Of a DNA stretch of 64,000 nucleotides, positions 15,996 through 24,692 are shown one piece after another. The stretch lies in assembly GCA_026986375.1 (NCBI GenBank), contig JALSOQ010000005.1, positions 62,001-126,000 on the forward strand, written 5' to 3'. Each line of letters begins with the position of its first letter. Position 1 is the stretch's first letter. Below the pieces are notes generated by a model. It made no database searches, had not been told where the DNA came from, and saw nothing but the letters and a program-made list of their open reading frames with translations. A program made the position numbers and the translations under genes. The DNA is from Archaeoglobaceae archaeon (GTDB lineage: Archaea; Halobacteriota; Archaeoglobi; Archaeoglobales; Archaeoglobaceae).

Positions 15996-17893
15996 TGTTG
16001 GAGAACAACCTCATAAACGTAACGAACAGGGATTTCGTCTATTCTCTCGTCGCCCAGAGGATAGGGGGCCATCTGCCCAAAGAAATTAAGGCGATATACG
16101 ACAGTTGCGAGCACGTTAAGATAATAGCCACGGACTGTTACTTCCTTCACTACTCTCTCTATCCCTTTCTGAGGAACAGAAACGAAGACGAGGTTCTTGA
16201 GGAGGTCAGGAGGTTTCTGCAGGATTACATGAGCGACGAGAGGTATCAGAGGGTGAAGATGTTAACGACTTTGGACGATGAGATGAGCCTCGTTTACAGC
16301 ATAGCGCTGGCTAAATCCATCGTAGGCAAGATTTTGGGAAGGCTCATCGGAGAGTTGGAGCTCGCCCAGCTGATGAATCCGGATGCCAGAGTTAAATCTA
16401 AAATCGTAAACGCCGTTTACGCAATCGCCGATGCCGGAGAGCTCGGAATCATACTCGATTATGCGGTGGGGGAGGCTGAGGAAATAACGAAAAACGCGAA
16501 CGAGATAAGGGAGTTGATAGGGGGAAAGAAGGCCGGAAAGGAGGCCGGAACTTTCAAGAAGGTCTTGGATCTGGCCGAACACATGCTTTACGTCAAGTTC
16601 ATGAAGGAAATAGTTACGATGTCGAAGAGGCTGTCTGAATATGTTCCGAAGGCTTCGAAGATACTCAAGAGGAGGGGAAGGTTTGGGGACGAGCTTTCGG
16701 GATACGCGATTACGAAGAGAGTGGAAAGGGCTTTGCCGAGGGAGATAGCTCTGCCGGAGGAACTGTTTTTGAAAAAGCTTACCGGAGAAGGATTTCTGAT
16801 GAGGGAAAAGTTGAGCGTGGCTGAAGGGGCGTATTACATACTGATAGACAAGTGCTTGGACGGCGAGACGTTGATACCTCTTAGGAGTGGGGAACTTGTT
16901 CCCATTAAAGACGTTAAAGTGGGGGACGAAGTCCTATCCGTTAGGTTCGATAGGGTAAGGAGAAGGTTTTACAATGTGGTTTTGGGGAGTTATGATGAAG
17001 TTGAGAGGTTGGAGCCTAAACTCAGTTATGCTAAAGTTTTATTTGTAAAGAAGGATTATAAAGATGTGCTGGAAATTAGAACTCCGTTCAACAGCATTAA
17101 GATGACGAAGAATCACGTAGTTCCGATTTACCGCAACGGGAGAATTTTCGAGACTTTTGCTGGGGATATAAGGGTTGGTGATTGCTTGTTTATGCCTCTT
17201 CTGAGAAGATATCATTTCGGCAGTAAAGCTCGTATCTTAAGGCCTGACGGCGGGATCTTTGGGATCGGTTATAGGTTAACGGAGAAAATCGGATACGAGT
17301 CGAGGTTTTACACGAAAAGGTTTATGCTTGTTCCCGTGACCGAGATAAGATATGCCGGAAAGACCGAAGTGTATGACATAGTCCTCGAAAAGGATCATCA
17401 CTTCATAGCTAACGGTTACGTCGTTCACAACAGCGGTTCGATGCACGGAGAAAAGACGGTATGGGCGAGATCCGTAGCGATGGCTTTGTATAGGATGGCC
17501 ATGACGAAGAAGAGGAGATATTTCCTGAGATTCTTCGACACGAGGGTTTATCCTTCGGACAGACCTCTCGACGATCCCGAGGAGGTCGTGGATGCCATCT
17601 TGAAGGTGAAGTCCAACGGCGGGACTGACATAACTAACGCGATCTCCACCGCTTTAGACGATATAATCGAGAGGGGGCTGTCCGATTACACGAACACCGT
17701 AGTAATAATAACCGACGGGGAGGATGTAGTTCAGGATCTTTCGAGGAAGTTGAGGAGAGCGAACGCTTCTCTCATATCCGTAATGATTCAGGGAGACAAC
17801 GAAACGCTGAAAGCTTTGAGCGATCAATACATGAAGGCGGAGCTAAGCGAGATAGGGGGAGCTAAGCTTTTGAAAATAGTCGAAAGTTGTTAA
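15992..17893 (+). CDS. VWA-domain protein (MoxR partner) containing a mini-intein
   Basis: A 633-residue precursor. The host protein is a VWA/CoxE-like protein of about 440 residues with a helical N-terminal domain to about residue 270. Its MIDAS motif, DKSGSM, is split: ILIDK ends at residue 287 and SGSM resumes at residue 481. The second MIDAS threonine lies in NGGTDITNAI and the aspartate in ITDGEDV. Splicing is needed to rebuild the metal site. It probably works with the MoxR ATPase just upstream as a substrate adaptor. Confidence 0.88.
   Translation: MMLENNLINVTNRDFVYSLVAQRIGGHLPKEIKAIYDSCEHVKIIATDCYFLHYSLYPFLRNRNEDEVLEEVRRFLQDYMSDERYQRVKMLTTLDDEMSLVYSIALAKSIVGKILGRLIGELELAQLMNPDARVKSKIVNAVYAIADAGELGIILDYAVGEAEEITKNANEIRELIGGKKAGKEAGTFKKVLDLAEHMLYVKFMKEIVTMSKRLSEYVPKASKILKRRGRFGDELSGYAITKRVERALPREIALPEELFLKKLTGEGFLMREKLSVAEGAYYILIDKCLDGETLIPLRSGELVPIKDVKVGDEVLSVRFDRVRRRFYNVVLGSYDEVERLEPKLSYAKVLFVKKDYKDVLEIRTPFNSIKMTKNHVVPIYRNGRIFETFAGDIRVGDCLFMPLLRRYHFGSKARILRPDGGIFGIGYRLTEKIGYESRFYTKRFMLVPVTEIRYAGKTEVYDIVLEKDHHFIANGYVVHNSGSMHGEKTVWARSVAMALYRMAMTKKRRYFLRFFDTRVYPSDRPLDDPEEVVDAILKVKSNGGTDITNAISTALDDIIERGLSDYTNTVVIITDGEDVVQDLSRKLRRANASLISVMIQGDNETLKALSDQYMKAELSEIGGAKLLKIVESC
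16853..17431 (+). other. mini-intein (193 residues) inserted in the MIDAS motif
   Basis: Residues 288-480 of the VWA precursor. Block A begins with Cys1 (CLDGETLIPL and later KVGDEVLS). Block B is the KMTKNHVVPIY segment with its conserved Thr and His. Block F is TEVYDIVLEKDHHFIANG and block G is YVVHN, ending His-Asn, with Ser as the +1 extein residue. No LAGLIDADG homing endonuclease is present between blocks B and F, so the element should splice but not home. Confidence 0.92.
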
Positions 17894-17935
17894 TATTTCA
17901 AAATTCTTAAATACGTTTTAATACTGTTGCGGGAT

Positions 17936-18481
17936 ATGGACTGGATATTCATAGAAGATATAATCGAATACGATGGTTCTCAGTTGAAATCTCTCTGGGC
18001 ATACGGTATTTTCGGTATTAAGGAAGATAGTATAGTCTCCTTCGTAGGGCCGTGCAACGTTAGGAAGGAACACATGGTCGATTACGAGGATTACCTTTCC
18101 GGATATTCAATATATTCACCTCTAATGCTTCACTTTATCGTAGAGCACTTCGATGAGGTTAGTTTAAGGCTCGTATACACGAGACAGAGACTTCTTGTTT
18201 CGATAGCTAAGGACGTAATAGATCCGACTTTGGAGAGGAGGGGGGACGACCTATACTGGAACGGTAAAAAACTCAGCGTCAGTATAGCTACTATTTCCCC
18301 CATTTCCGCGAAAATACACTTAGGAATTAACATCGAAAGCCCGAACGGATACGCGTCGCTTAAGGAGATGGGTGTGGAGGACGTAAGGGGTATAGCGGTG
18401 GAGATATGTAGAAGGTATGCTAGGGAAATATTAGATATAGAAGAGGATTTAAGAAAAACAAGGCCAATAGAAAGTTTTTAA
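17936..18481 (+). CDS. DUF366 family protein
   Basis: A 181-residue conserved archaeal protein. It contains [30 protein letters not shown] and [11 protein letters not shown] segments, the DUF366 pattern. The function is unknown. The ATG is preferred over an in-frame TTG three codons upstream. A CTTAAATA box about 30 bases upstream suggests its own promoter. It is convergent with Alba, with four bases of overlap. Confidence 0.7.
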   Translation: MDWIFIEDIIEYDGSQLKSLWAYGIFGIKEDSIVSFVGPCNVRKEHMVDYEDYLSGYSIYSPLMLHFIVEHFDEVSLRLVYTRQRLLVSIAKDVIDPTLERRGDDLYWNGKKLSVSIATISPISAKIHLGINIESPNGYASLKEMGVEDVRGIAVEICRRYAREILDIEEDLRKTRPIESF

Positions 18482-18756
18482 GACGAGGTCTTAGCCAGAA
18501 CGATCTCTATCGTCGATACGTTCACCTTCCTACCCTGCTCGGAATCGAGCTCCTCGGTGTCGATCTTTATGCTCTCCACCGTAACGTTTGGCAAGAATCT
18601 GTTCCTGACTATTTCCGCCACATCCACAGCCCTGCTTATTGCCCTTCCCCTCGCTTTTATTGCAACCTTCTCCGCACCCTCATTGAACTGCGTCAACGTT
18701 GCGAGAACGTAGTTCATTACCGGCTTGTTGCCCACATAGACCACGTGCTCCGTCAT
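18478..18756 (-). CDS. albA: DNA/RNA-binding protein Alba
   Basis: A 92-residue Alba protein. The start [17 protein letters not shown], then [25 protein letters not shown], includes the lysines and arginines of the DNA-binding face. The acetylatable lysine position in archaeal Alba falls in the GNKP loop. Alba coats DNA and RNA as dimers and shapes chromatin. A GTG three codons upstream is a less likely start. Confidence 0.95.
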   Translation of the reverse strand: MTEHVVYVGNKPVMNYVLATLTQFNEGAEKVAIKARGRAISRAVDVAEIVRNRFLPNVTVESIKIDTEELDSEQGRKVNVSTIEIVLAKTSS

Positions 18757-18802
18757 GGCGATCACCCAACGTATCCAAAAGATTCCGTTATTTAAAATTT
18801 GC

Positions 18803-19303
18803 TCAGATCAGTCCCAGATAGATCAGAGTCGACACGACAAAAACTATCGCTGTTATGATTATGGCTATGTCTACGATCTTTACACCTATGCTCTTCTCCT
18901 CATCGGGAACGCTCGCTATGGGTATGGCCTTTTCCGCAACGTTCAGGTTTTCGTCCAAGTATCCCTTTTCTACGAGCTTTTCGATCGCCTTACTTATAAC
19001 TATATCTGGATACCCCGTTACCTTGGATATCCTCCTGACGTTTCCCCCAAACCTCATTACAGCTTTCAGAACGTTTATCTCAACGTCCGACAGATACGGC
19101 TGTTCGTATTTAAGCGTATGTTTAATTTCGGGTTTAGATTCGACTACTGCCTCTTCCTTTTGCTCTTCATCGATCGATCTCTTTTTTATGGACTTGCGGA
19201 TACTCTTAACTACCTCATCTATTTTATCCTTCTTCCTAATTATGAACGATTCATCATCGTCGAGCAACGCATCTATAACTTTCTTGTCGTCTTCCACGTC
19301 CAT
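18803..19303 (-). CDS. membrane-anchored winged-helix protein
   Basis: A 166-residue protein with an acidic/basic N-terminal stretch and a winged helix at about residues 72-120 ([18 protein letters not shown], then [17 protein letters not shown]). A single C-terminal transmembrane helix follows ([22 protein letters not shown]). Its TGATG start overlaps the MinD stop, so the two are translated together. It could sense membrane state or tether MinD; that is inference. Confidence 0.7.
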   Translation of the reverse strand: MDVEDDKKVIDALLDDDESFIIRKKDKIDEVVKSIRKSIKKRSIDEEQKEEAVVESKPEIKHTLKYEQPYLSDVEINVLKAVMRFGGNVRRISKVTGYPDIVISKAIEKLVEKGYLDENLNVAEKAIPIASVPDEEKSIGVKIVDIAIIITAIVFVVSTLIYLGLI

Positions 19304-20067
19304 CACCAACCCAACATGAATCTCAGCTTCCCGAACGGCTTTACCTCAACCCTGCTCCCCACTATCTTTTTGGCCAGAAGCAGAAAGTCTTTGGAAACCT
19401 TTGCATCGGGTTTTTTTATCGTGACGGGAATTCCCTCCCTCCAGCATTCGGTTATCAGCTTGGATTCTCTTATTATGCCTATTATCTCAGCGCCTATTGC
19501 CTTTTCAGCGTAGTCGACCATCTTCTTCTCACCCTTATATCTGTTCATCACAACTCCCCTAACGGGTATATCGGAGATGTCCGCGATTTTTCTAACCTTA
19601 TGCGCATCGGATATGGCTGTTTTCTCGGGATTCACGACTATGCATATCTTGTCCGATGCCAGCATTGGTATTATCGCGTATTTGCTCAATCCAGCGGCTA
19701 CATCCAACAATATAAAGTCATAATCATGTTTAAGGCTTTCGATTATATCCTTGAGCTTGTTCATGTCTATCTCCTCCAGAGCCTTAACTGAAGTGGAAGC
19801 CGGAATAAGATCGAGTTTACCGACGTTTTTAGCTCTAATTCTGTAAATTGCGTCCTCCAAATAGTTTATATCTCTCAGTGCATCCAATAAAGATACGAGT
19901 GGATCTTCTATTCCGAAAAAGGTGTGTAGGTTTGGCAACGCTATGTCGCAGTCTATGACGAGCGTCTTTCCGAATTTGGATAGAACTACGGATAGGTTCG
20001 CTGCAACCGTCGTCTTACCGACTCCCCCCTTGCCCGAGCATATCGCTATTACTGGCATTTTCATCAT
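19303..20067 (-). CDS. MinD/ParA-type P-loop ATPase
   Basis: A 254-residue deviant Walker A ATPase: CSGKGGVGKTT near residue 10, LVIDCDIALPNLHTFFG as the switch, and LLDVAAGLSKYA as Walker B-like. It is MinD-like rather than nitrogenase-like. No C-terminal amphipathic helix is obvious, and the protein ends FGKLRFMLGW. It shares a 40-base divergent promoter region with the large surface protein gene at 20107 and is coupled to the winged-helix membrane protein downstream. Confidence 0.85.
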   Translation of the reverse strand: MMKMPVIAICSGKGGVGKTTVAANLSVVLSKFGKTLVIDCDIALPNLHTFFGIEDPLVSLLDALRDINYLEDAIYRIRAKNVGKLDLIPASTSVKALEEIDMNKLKDIIESLKHDYDFILLDVAAGLSKYAIIPMLASDKICIVVNPEKTAISDAHKVRKIADISDIPVRGVVMNRYKGEKKMVDYAEKAIGAEIIGIIRESKLITECWREGIPVTIKKPDAKVSKDFLLLAKKIVGSRVEVKPFGKLRFMLGW

Positions 20068-20106
20068 CAACTACAATGACAAAATATATATCTTCTTTCA
20101 TCATAG

Positions 20107-21975
20107 ATGATTGCGATGGTTAGAATTGCGGTCTTAACGTTAATCCTAATGCTCATAATAATTCCCGTCTATGCCATATCGCCCACGGACTTCGATGCTA
20201 AGATAGTTACTTATGTTTACGATTACGGAAAATACGTTCCGAGATGGAACAATGTTTTCAAGCAGGGAGAAACTCTGAAGTTGTATTTGGCGGTTGGAAA
20301 CTTAAACAGAAACGCGGGAGCGGTAGCGATAGATTTCGTCGTATTCGTGAAGGATCCGAACGGTTATGTGGTCTATAAGAAGGTGGATGAGATCCGGAAA
20401 CTTGGCTATTACGATCACGTTTACGACGTAATAAAAATTCCGATAGATAAGGCTTGGCTCGACGGCAAATACATCATAGAAGCTTACGCCTTCGACGTCT
20501 TGAATTATACGGCGGTTTTGAAGAGCTACACGAGATACGACATATTCTCCGCATCGGGCGGTGGAGTGATAAAGACGATAAGCAGAAAGGATGCCCCCTA
20601 CGTCGTCAAGGAAATAACGTTTTACGTCTACTCAAACGCGGACACGATTCCTCCCAACAGGTTCGTGATATTCGACTCCCAGTTCGAATCTAAAGTTCTT
20701 CCGGTAAACGTTCCGAACGAGCTTAAGATTTCTATTCTAAACAACTACGACAAAGGAGGAAAGATTAAGGTTGGTTTGAAGGTGGACGGAAAGCTCGTCG
20801 ATACTAAAGAGGTGGTGCTTAAGGGTTACGAGGTCAAAAGAATAGGCCTCAAGGTTCCGCCCCTTCCAAAGGGAACGCACACGATAGAGGTTGTGGCCTT
20901 CGACAAACACGTCAAGTTCGACAGCACTCCTCCTATCTTCATAAAACCTCTCCTCTACGATAGGAACATACTCGTCGGAAAGATATGCAACGGAATGATA
21001 ATCTACTCTCCAAACGATTATATTTTGGGAAGTGTAGGAATTTCCGAGACGAACGATGGTAATGTAGAAAAAGCCGTAGAGGTTTTCGATAAGGGCGGTT
21101 ACGTGATGAACAGGGAATCCGCGGAAAGATTTCTGACGAACGTTTTGGCGTTTGCCTACATAAAATACGTGAAGTATGGAACTATTTCGGTTGCGTTGCT
21201 AAAGGGAAGCGACGAGAGAGCGGAAATCGTTTTGCCAAAGCTTTTGGAATACGTGAAAAAGAAGACCAAGGCTCCAGTTAATTATCTCGGCGTGAGAGAC
21301 ATCTACCACTTGAGCGGTGTGAACGTTCTGATATATGTTGGGCACAACGTTCCAGATCTGAAAGAATTGTCGTTCTTCTTCAAAAACCACGGGGTTCTCG
21401 TCATAGATAACACGGACTACTGGAAAGATCTTGTTGGGGAGATAGAGTGTCAGGCGTTTGGCATGGAGAACTGGAGCGGGTTGAGGTTTTCAGATGAACT
21501 TTACAAGACGTTCTACGACTTGAACGTCAACAAGGTCGTAACGATAACGGTTAAGACTAAAGTCGCTCCGAGGTTCGTTTACTCCGATCTGAACGTCGAT
21601 AAGTTCATAGCGGATGTTGGAACTCCTGTGAAGATATCTTTCAAGGTTAGGAACATAGGTGGAAGCGGGAAGGGGAAGGTGGAGGTGAAGGTGAACGATC
21701 AGGTCGTTTTCAGCAAGGAGATCGAGTTGAAGACGGATGAGGAGAAGACTATATCCTTCGAATATGTCCCGAAGTCTGAAGGAAGCTATAAGGTTCAGAT
21801 CGTCGGAACCGGTTTGATGAAGATATTCTTCGCGAAAGGTAAAACGAATGTTTCGACCAAAATCGTAAAGCCCACACCGACTCCATTGAGTAGGAAGGAG
21901 GGAGCGGGAGTCGTTGTGGGTTCGGCGGCGCTCTTAGCCGTGCTCGTAATAATCAGAATGTTACTGCGTGGATGA
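20107..21975 (+). CDS. large secreted/membrane protein with CARDB-like domain
   Basis: About 622 residues. The N-terminal signal peptide is AVLTLILMLIIIPVYA and the C-terminal membrane anchor is GVVVGSAALLAVLVIIRMLLRG. Beta-sandwich domains fill the first 300 residues. A Rossmann-like central part (VNYLGVRDIYHLSGVNVLIYVGH) resembles DUF4350-type domains. A CARDB-like fold near residues 490-590 has VKISFKVRNIGGSGKGKVEV. It is probably a cell-surface protein. It is followed with overlap by a second winged-helix membrane protein. Confidence 0.7.
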   Translation: MIAMVRIAVLTLILMLIIIPVYAISPTDFDAKIVTYVYDYGKYVPRWNNVFKQGETLKLYLAVGNLNRNAGAVAIDFVVFVKDPNGYVVYKKVDEIRKLGYYDHVYDVIKIPIDKAWLDGKYIIEAYAFDVLNYTAVLKSYTRYDIFSASGGGVIKTISRKDAPYVVKEITFYVYSNADTIPPNRFVIFDSQFESKVLPVNVPNELKISILNNYDKGGKIKVGLKVDGKLVDTKEVVLKGYEVKRIGLKVPPLPKGTHTIEVVAFDKHVKFDSTPPIFIKPLLYDRNILVGKICNGMIIYSPNDYILGSVGISETNDGNVEKAVEVFDKGGYVMNRESAERFLTNVLAFAYIKYVKYGTISVALLKGSDERAEIVLPKLLEYVKKKTKAPVNYLGVRDIYHLSGVNVLIYVGHNVPDLKELSFFFKNHGVLVIDNTDYWKDLVGEIECQAFGMENWSGLRFSDELYKTFYDLNVNKVVTITVKTKVAPRFVYSDLNVDKFIADVGTPVKISFKVRNIGGSGKGKVEVKVNDQVVFSKEIELKTDEEKTISFEYVPKSEGSYKVQIVGTGLMKIFFAKGKTNVSTKIVKPTPTPLSRKEGAGVVVGSAALLAVLVIIRMLLRG

Positions 21976-22282
21976 TATGCTCTCGGAACTTGAAAGAGAC
22001 GTTCTCGAAGCTGTGTTACTGGGAAAGAGGAGGGTGGAGGAGATATCCAAGTTCTGCGGAATTCCCGAATTGACTGTAAACGAGGTTCTGAGAAGGTTGG
22101 TGGAGAGAGGATACATTACTGATGAAATGATTCCAACGGCGAAGGCTTACGACGAACTGAAGTGGGTAAATTCCAGTAGACCTCCATCATTTTACGGCGA
22201 AAATCTGAAGAAATTTTTGAAGATCGTTTTGGACATACTAATCATATTGGCGATACTGCACATCGTGATGATATTGATTTAG
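21968..22282 (+). CDS. small membrane-anchored winged-helix protein
   Basis: About 104 residues. Residues 8-50 form a winged helix (LERDVLEAVLLGKRRVEEISKF, then RRLVERGYITDEM), and the C-terminus is one transmembrane helix (VLDILIILAILHIVMILI). The layout mirrors the protein at 18803 on the other side of the MinD/surface-protein pair. The GTG start overlaps the previous stop; an ATG three codons in is possible. The stop is TAG. Confidence 0.65.
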   Translation: MDDMLSELERDVLEAVLLGKRRVEEISKFCGIPELTVNEVLRRLVERGYITDEMIPTAKAYDELKWVNSSRPPSFYGENLKKFLKIVLDILIILAILHIVMILI

Positions 22283-22321
22283 GGCAAGGTTTATCTTCTC
22301 ATCTCCGAAACAATAAATCGA

Positions 22322-22406
22322 GCCGGGGTTGCAGAGCCTGGCCACTGCGGGGGACTCGAGATCCCCTGCCCGTAAGGGTTCGTGGGTTCAAATCCCACCC
22401 CCGGCG
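22322..22406 (+). tRNA. tRNA-Ser (anticodon CGA), integration target
   Basis: A class II tRNA: acceptor GCCGGGG pairs CCCCGGC with discriminator G. The anticodon loop ACTCGAGA gives CGA, and the long variable arm is GCCCGTAAGGG. The T arm is GTGGGTTCAAATCCCAC. Its 3' half from base 22354 is repeated exactly at 40117, marking it as the attachment site of the integrated element. The element reconstitutes nothing at the 5' side, so the intact tRNA remains at the left end. Confidence 0.95.
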
Positions 22407-22409
22407 TTA
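22354..22409 (+). repeat. attL
   Basis: This 56-bp sequence runs from the anticodon loop of tRNA-Ser to three bases past its 3' end. It is identical to 40117-40172. Read on the minus strand it also encodes the GVGFEPTNPYGQGIS peptide of the integrase. Confidence 0.95.
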
Positions 22410-22632
22410 TTTGCCAACCCATCAAATGCTGTAACAACCTCTCAAGACAATAGTCAAAAAAAGCTGAAAGATTAATGCCTAAACGCATCGCAAGTTCTTT
22501 ATTGTCCTTCGAAATATAAACAGTCGTTTTCTCGAGATTACGGTCATGTCCTCTTTTATACGCCATTATACTGCTGATGTCTTCCCCTGCTAAATTGTTT
22601 ACTATGTGGCTCGCAATGTAATGGTAGATCAC
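22354..22632 (-). pseudogene. int(N): N-terminal part of the SSV-type integrase, split by integration
   Basis: Reading leftward, this frame encodes about 75 residues and then runs into the att core within tRNA-Ser. The GTG at 22632 follows GGAGGTGATGG. Residues KTTVYISKDNKELAMRLGIN, then LSAFFDYCLERLL, look like a CcdA-type ribbon-helix-helix. At the circular junction it would continue in frame across the shared att peptide into the catalytic part at 39145-40116. Beyond the att site the frame is only host tRNA and ends by chance. Confidence 0.85.
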
Positions 22633-23132
22633 ACCATCACCTCCCTCAACCACAATTTAAATTCAAGCTCATTCATTAAAATAGTTTTATCTAAATCGAT
22701 TACAACATAAAAATCTTTACTATGTCCGTTCCCGAGCCTCCTAACCCGAAACTCCACATCCCCAACATCAACCACTCTAAACCACCTATCACCATATTCA
22801 TTCATCTCAACTATATAGTAAAGAGGAAAACCAGATCTCTTAGCTAAGTCCCTCAAAGTTATAAACTGAAAAGCATTGAACATTGCTACCCTCCTGAAAT
22901 CCTCCCTGCGGAACTTCCATTCAATTAAAGCTTTAGTTTTACCATTTATTACCATTATCTTGTCTAAATCCGTTATCCCTACCCTCTCCCCCCTGAAAAC
23001 CTTCCTACATAGACTGGAAAACCATATCGAACGCTTCTCCTCCTCAAGGATATTTATCACATGCTTTATCGCCATCTTCGTCATCTCATCCTCCGCTCTT
23101 CTCAGTAAGTTCCAGAGCCTGTCAATTGACAT
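22629..23132 (-). CDS. putative PD-(D/E)XK-type nuclease
   Basis: A 167-residue protein. The run ITDLDKIMVINGKTKALIEWK has the D...ExK spacing of PD-(D/E)XK nucleases, and an upstream Glu is available in the first helix. Basic and aromatic residues follow (FRVRRLGNGHSKDFYVV). It overlaps the integrase start, so the two may be one early unit. The ATG lies right at the edge of the IS605 element and its first codons may be IS-derived. The original start may have been lost (see findings). Confidence 0.5.
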   Translation of the reverse strand: MSIDRLWNLLRRAEDEMTKMAIKHVINILEEEKRSIWFSSLCRKVFRGERVGITDLDKIMVINGKTKALIEWKFRREDFRRVAMFNAFQFITLRDLAKRSGFPLYYIVEMNEYGDRWFRVVDVGDVEFRVRRLGNGHSKDFYVVIDLDKTILMNELEFKLWLREVMV

Positions 23133-23290
23133 CCTCCCCGCACTAAAGTGCGAGGATTCCTTGCGGGGAGGTTTGTGCTTCTACGGGACTAACCCGTAGA
23201 AGCACGGGGTGTGCCAGCACCCCGTTAAACCCGTCTCTCCCGTTGAGGGAGACACGGGCTATATTTATAACTCCAACTACATCTCTATGA
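23127..23290 (-). ncRNA. probable TnpB omega-RNA (reRNA) scaffold
   Basis: The last coding bases of tnpB and the right end hold a chain of stable stems on the minus strand. A 13-bp stem pairs GTGCTTCTACGGG with CCCGTAGAAGCAC (23175-23205). Others are GGGGTG/CACCCC, CTCCC/GGGAG near 23240, and the end hairpin with CTCCCCGC. TnpB guide RNAs of this family come from exactly this place, with the guide read from the flank beyond the right end. The RNA itself is inferred. Confidence 0.6.
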
Positions 23291-24263
23291 GCTTCCAACC
23301 TGCAACTCAAACATTTGAACAATCTCTTACGTTTATAGCAATTTTTAGAACTGCATCTTGGACAAACCGACGAAGTGTTGTTTTCTTTAACCAATTTAAC
23401 TTTAATTCCGAAGTTTTCTGCTGTAGTCTTTAATCTTTCAATAATGTATCTGAAGCTCCAGAAGTTATGAATCATCGCATTTGCTTTGCTATTTTTATCG
23501 TTGTTCTGTCTAATTCCCTTAATGTCTCCGACTATGATTTCGCCAACTCCCTTATCGTAGCAGAGTTTAACAAATCTGTGGATAATAGTGTTTATCACAT
23601 GCCTGAACCTTAACTGTCTTTTACGATAGAACTTTCTGATTCTTTTGGTAGTGTAGCGTTTGTTCACTCTCATAGCTATTGACTGATAATATGCTATTTT
23701 CTTAGTCCAATACCACCAATCTGCTAAGAGAGGTTTACCTGAGAAAGCGATGGGTTGCTTTTCACCTTCAATCCAAGCTGTTATGATGTTTATCACTCCT
23801 AAATCGACGAAAGCTCTCTTCTCTGGGGAGGTGGTACGCCTTGGTTGATCAACTTTAACTGATTGGTATGCGTACCACCTCCCCGTTAAATCGTCGTAGA
23901 ATATCTCCAACCGTCCCTGCTTTCCTACCCATCTAATCTCTCCCGTTATTCTAATCCTCAAACCTTTTGGCAAGACCAACCACTTCTTTCCTCCCACCTC
24001 CTCAATCCTATAACAATCATTCCGAATGACCGTCATCAACTTTCTCCTACCATTTAGCCTATCCTTCCAGTAGCGGGGAGGAGAAATTTTGCGAATGTGA
24101 GGAGGAAGTTTACCTTGTTTCTGCAACTTTAATAGAGCAAAGAAACTTCTCCAAGCTTCGTTATTCTTCCTTATGATTTGTTGAGTGGTAGCTGAACCTA
24201 AAATTCGCTTAAACTCGTTGTATAACTCATCAACTATAAGCTGAACAAAACTTTCTCTTGCTC
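23143..24263 (-). pseudogene. tnpB: TnpB RNA-guided nuclease, 5' end out of frame
   Basis: The RuvC-like domain is present. Motif I is AFVDLGVINIITAW, the second site is IIVGDIKGIRQNN, and the zinc ribbon is VCPRCSSKNC, then FKCLSCRLEAH. Motif III is RDVVGVINIAR. The second position has Gly-Asp where many TnpBs have Glu. The typical N-terminus (DKFRLRPTKEQEKVLF) is encoded in the tnpA frame. The TnpB frame takes over at IVDELYNEFKRIL after a -1 step near 24237, and it has no start codon upstream. It is either decayed or made by frameshifting. Confidence 0.75.
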
Positions 24264-24692
24264 CTTAGTAGGTCTTAGTCTAAACTTATCATTCTTCTTA
24301 ACCTCTTTAAAGTATTGCTCTTTGATATATTCCATTATCACGTCTGTCGAAACGTTACCTGCTGTTGCTACGAAATAACTCCTTGTCCATAGACTTGAAC
24401 CCTTAATCTTTGCTTCTGGGTATCTTCTACCTAACTCTCTTGAAGATGCACCCTTGAATATTTTGATAATTTGTGCAGGAGCATACTTAGGTGGTGCTGA
24501 AACAAATAGATGAACGTGATCAGGCATTATTTCTAACGCTAAAATCTCAAATCCCCACTTCTTAGCTATCCGATGAAATATCTCCTTTAAATCATCCTTA
24601 TACTTGTCTAAAATTGACTTCCGATACTTCGGAATGAATACGAAATGATAGTTGCACAAGTATTTGGCATGTCTCGTCGATTTTAATTGCAT
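24234..24692 (-). CDS. tnpA: TnpA Y1 transposase of IS200/IS605, C-terminus running into TnpB sequence
   Basis: A 152-residue HUH transposase. The HUH motif is MPDHVHLFVSAPP, and the nucleophilic tyrosine lies in VIMEYIKEQYF. It cuts single-stranded ends next to the sub-terminal hairpins. The normal TnpA ends about here, yet the frame runs on through 20 residues of a typical TnpB N-terminus to a TAG. The two genes therefore seem fused at this point. Confidence 0.88.
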   Translation of the reverse strand: MQLKSTRHAKYLCNYHFVFIPKYRKSILDKYKDDLKEIFHRIAKKWGFEILALEIMPDHVHLFVSAPPKYAPAQIIKIFKGASSRELGRRYPEAKIKGSSLWTRSYFVATAGNVSTDVIMEYIKEQYFKEVKKNDKFRLRPTKEQEKVLFSL

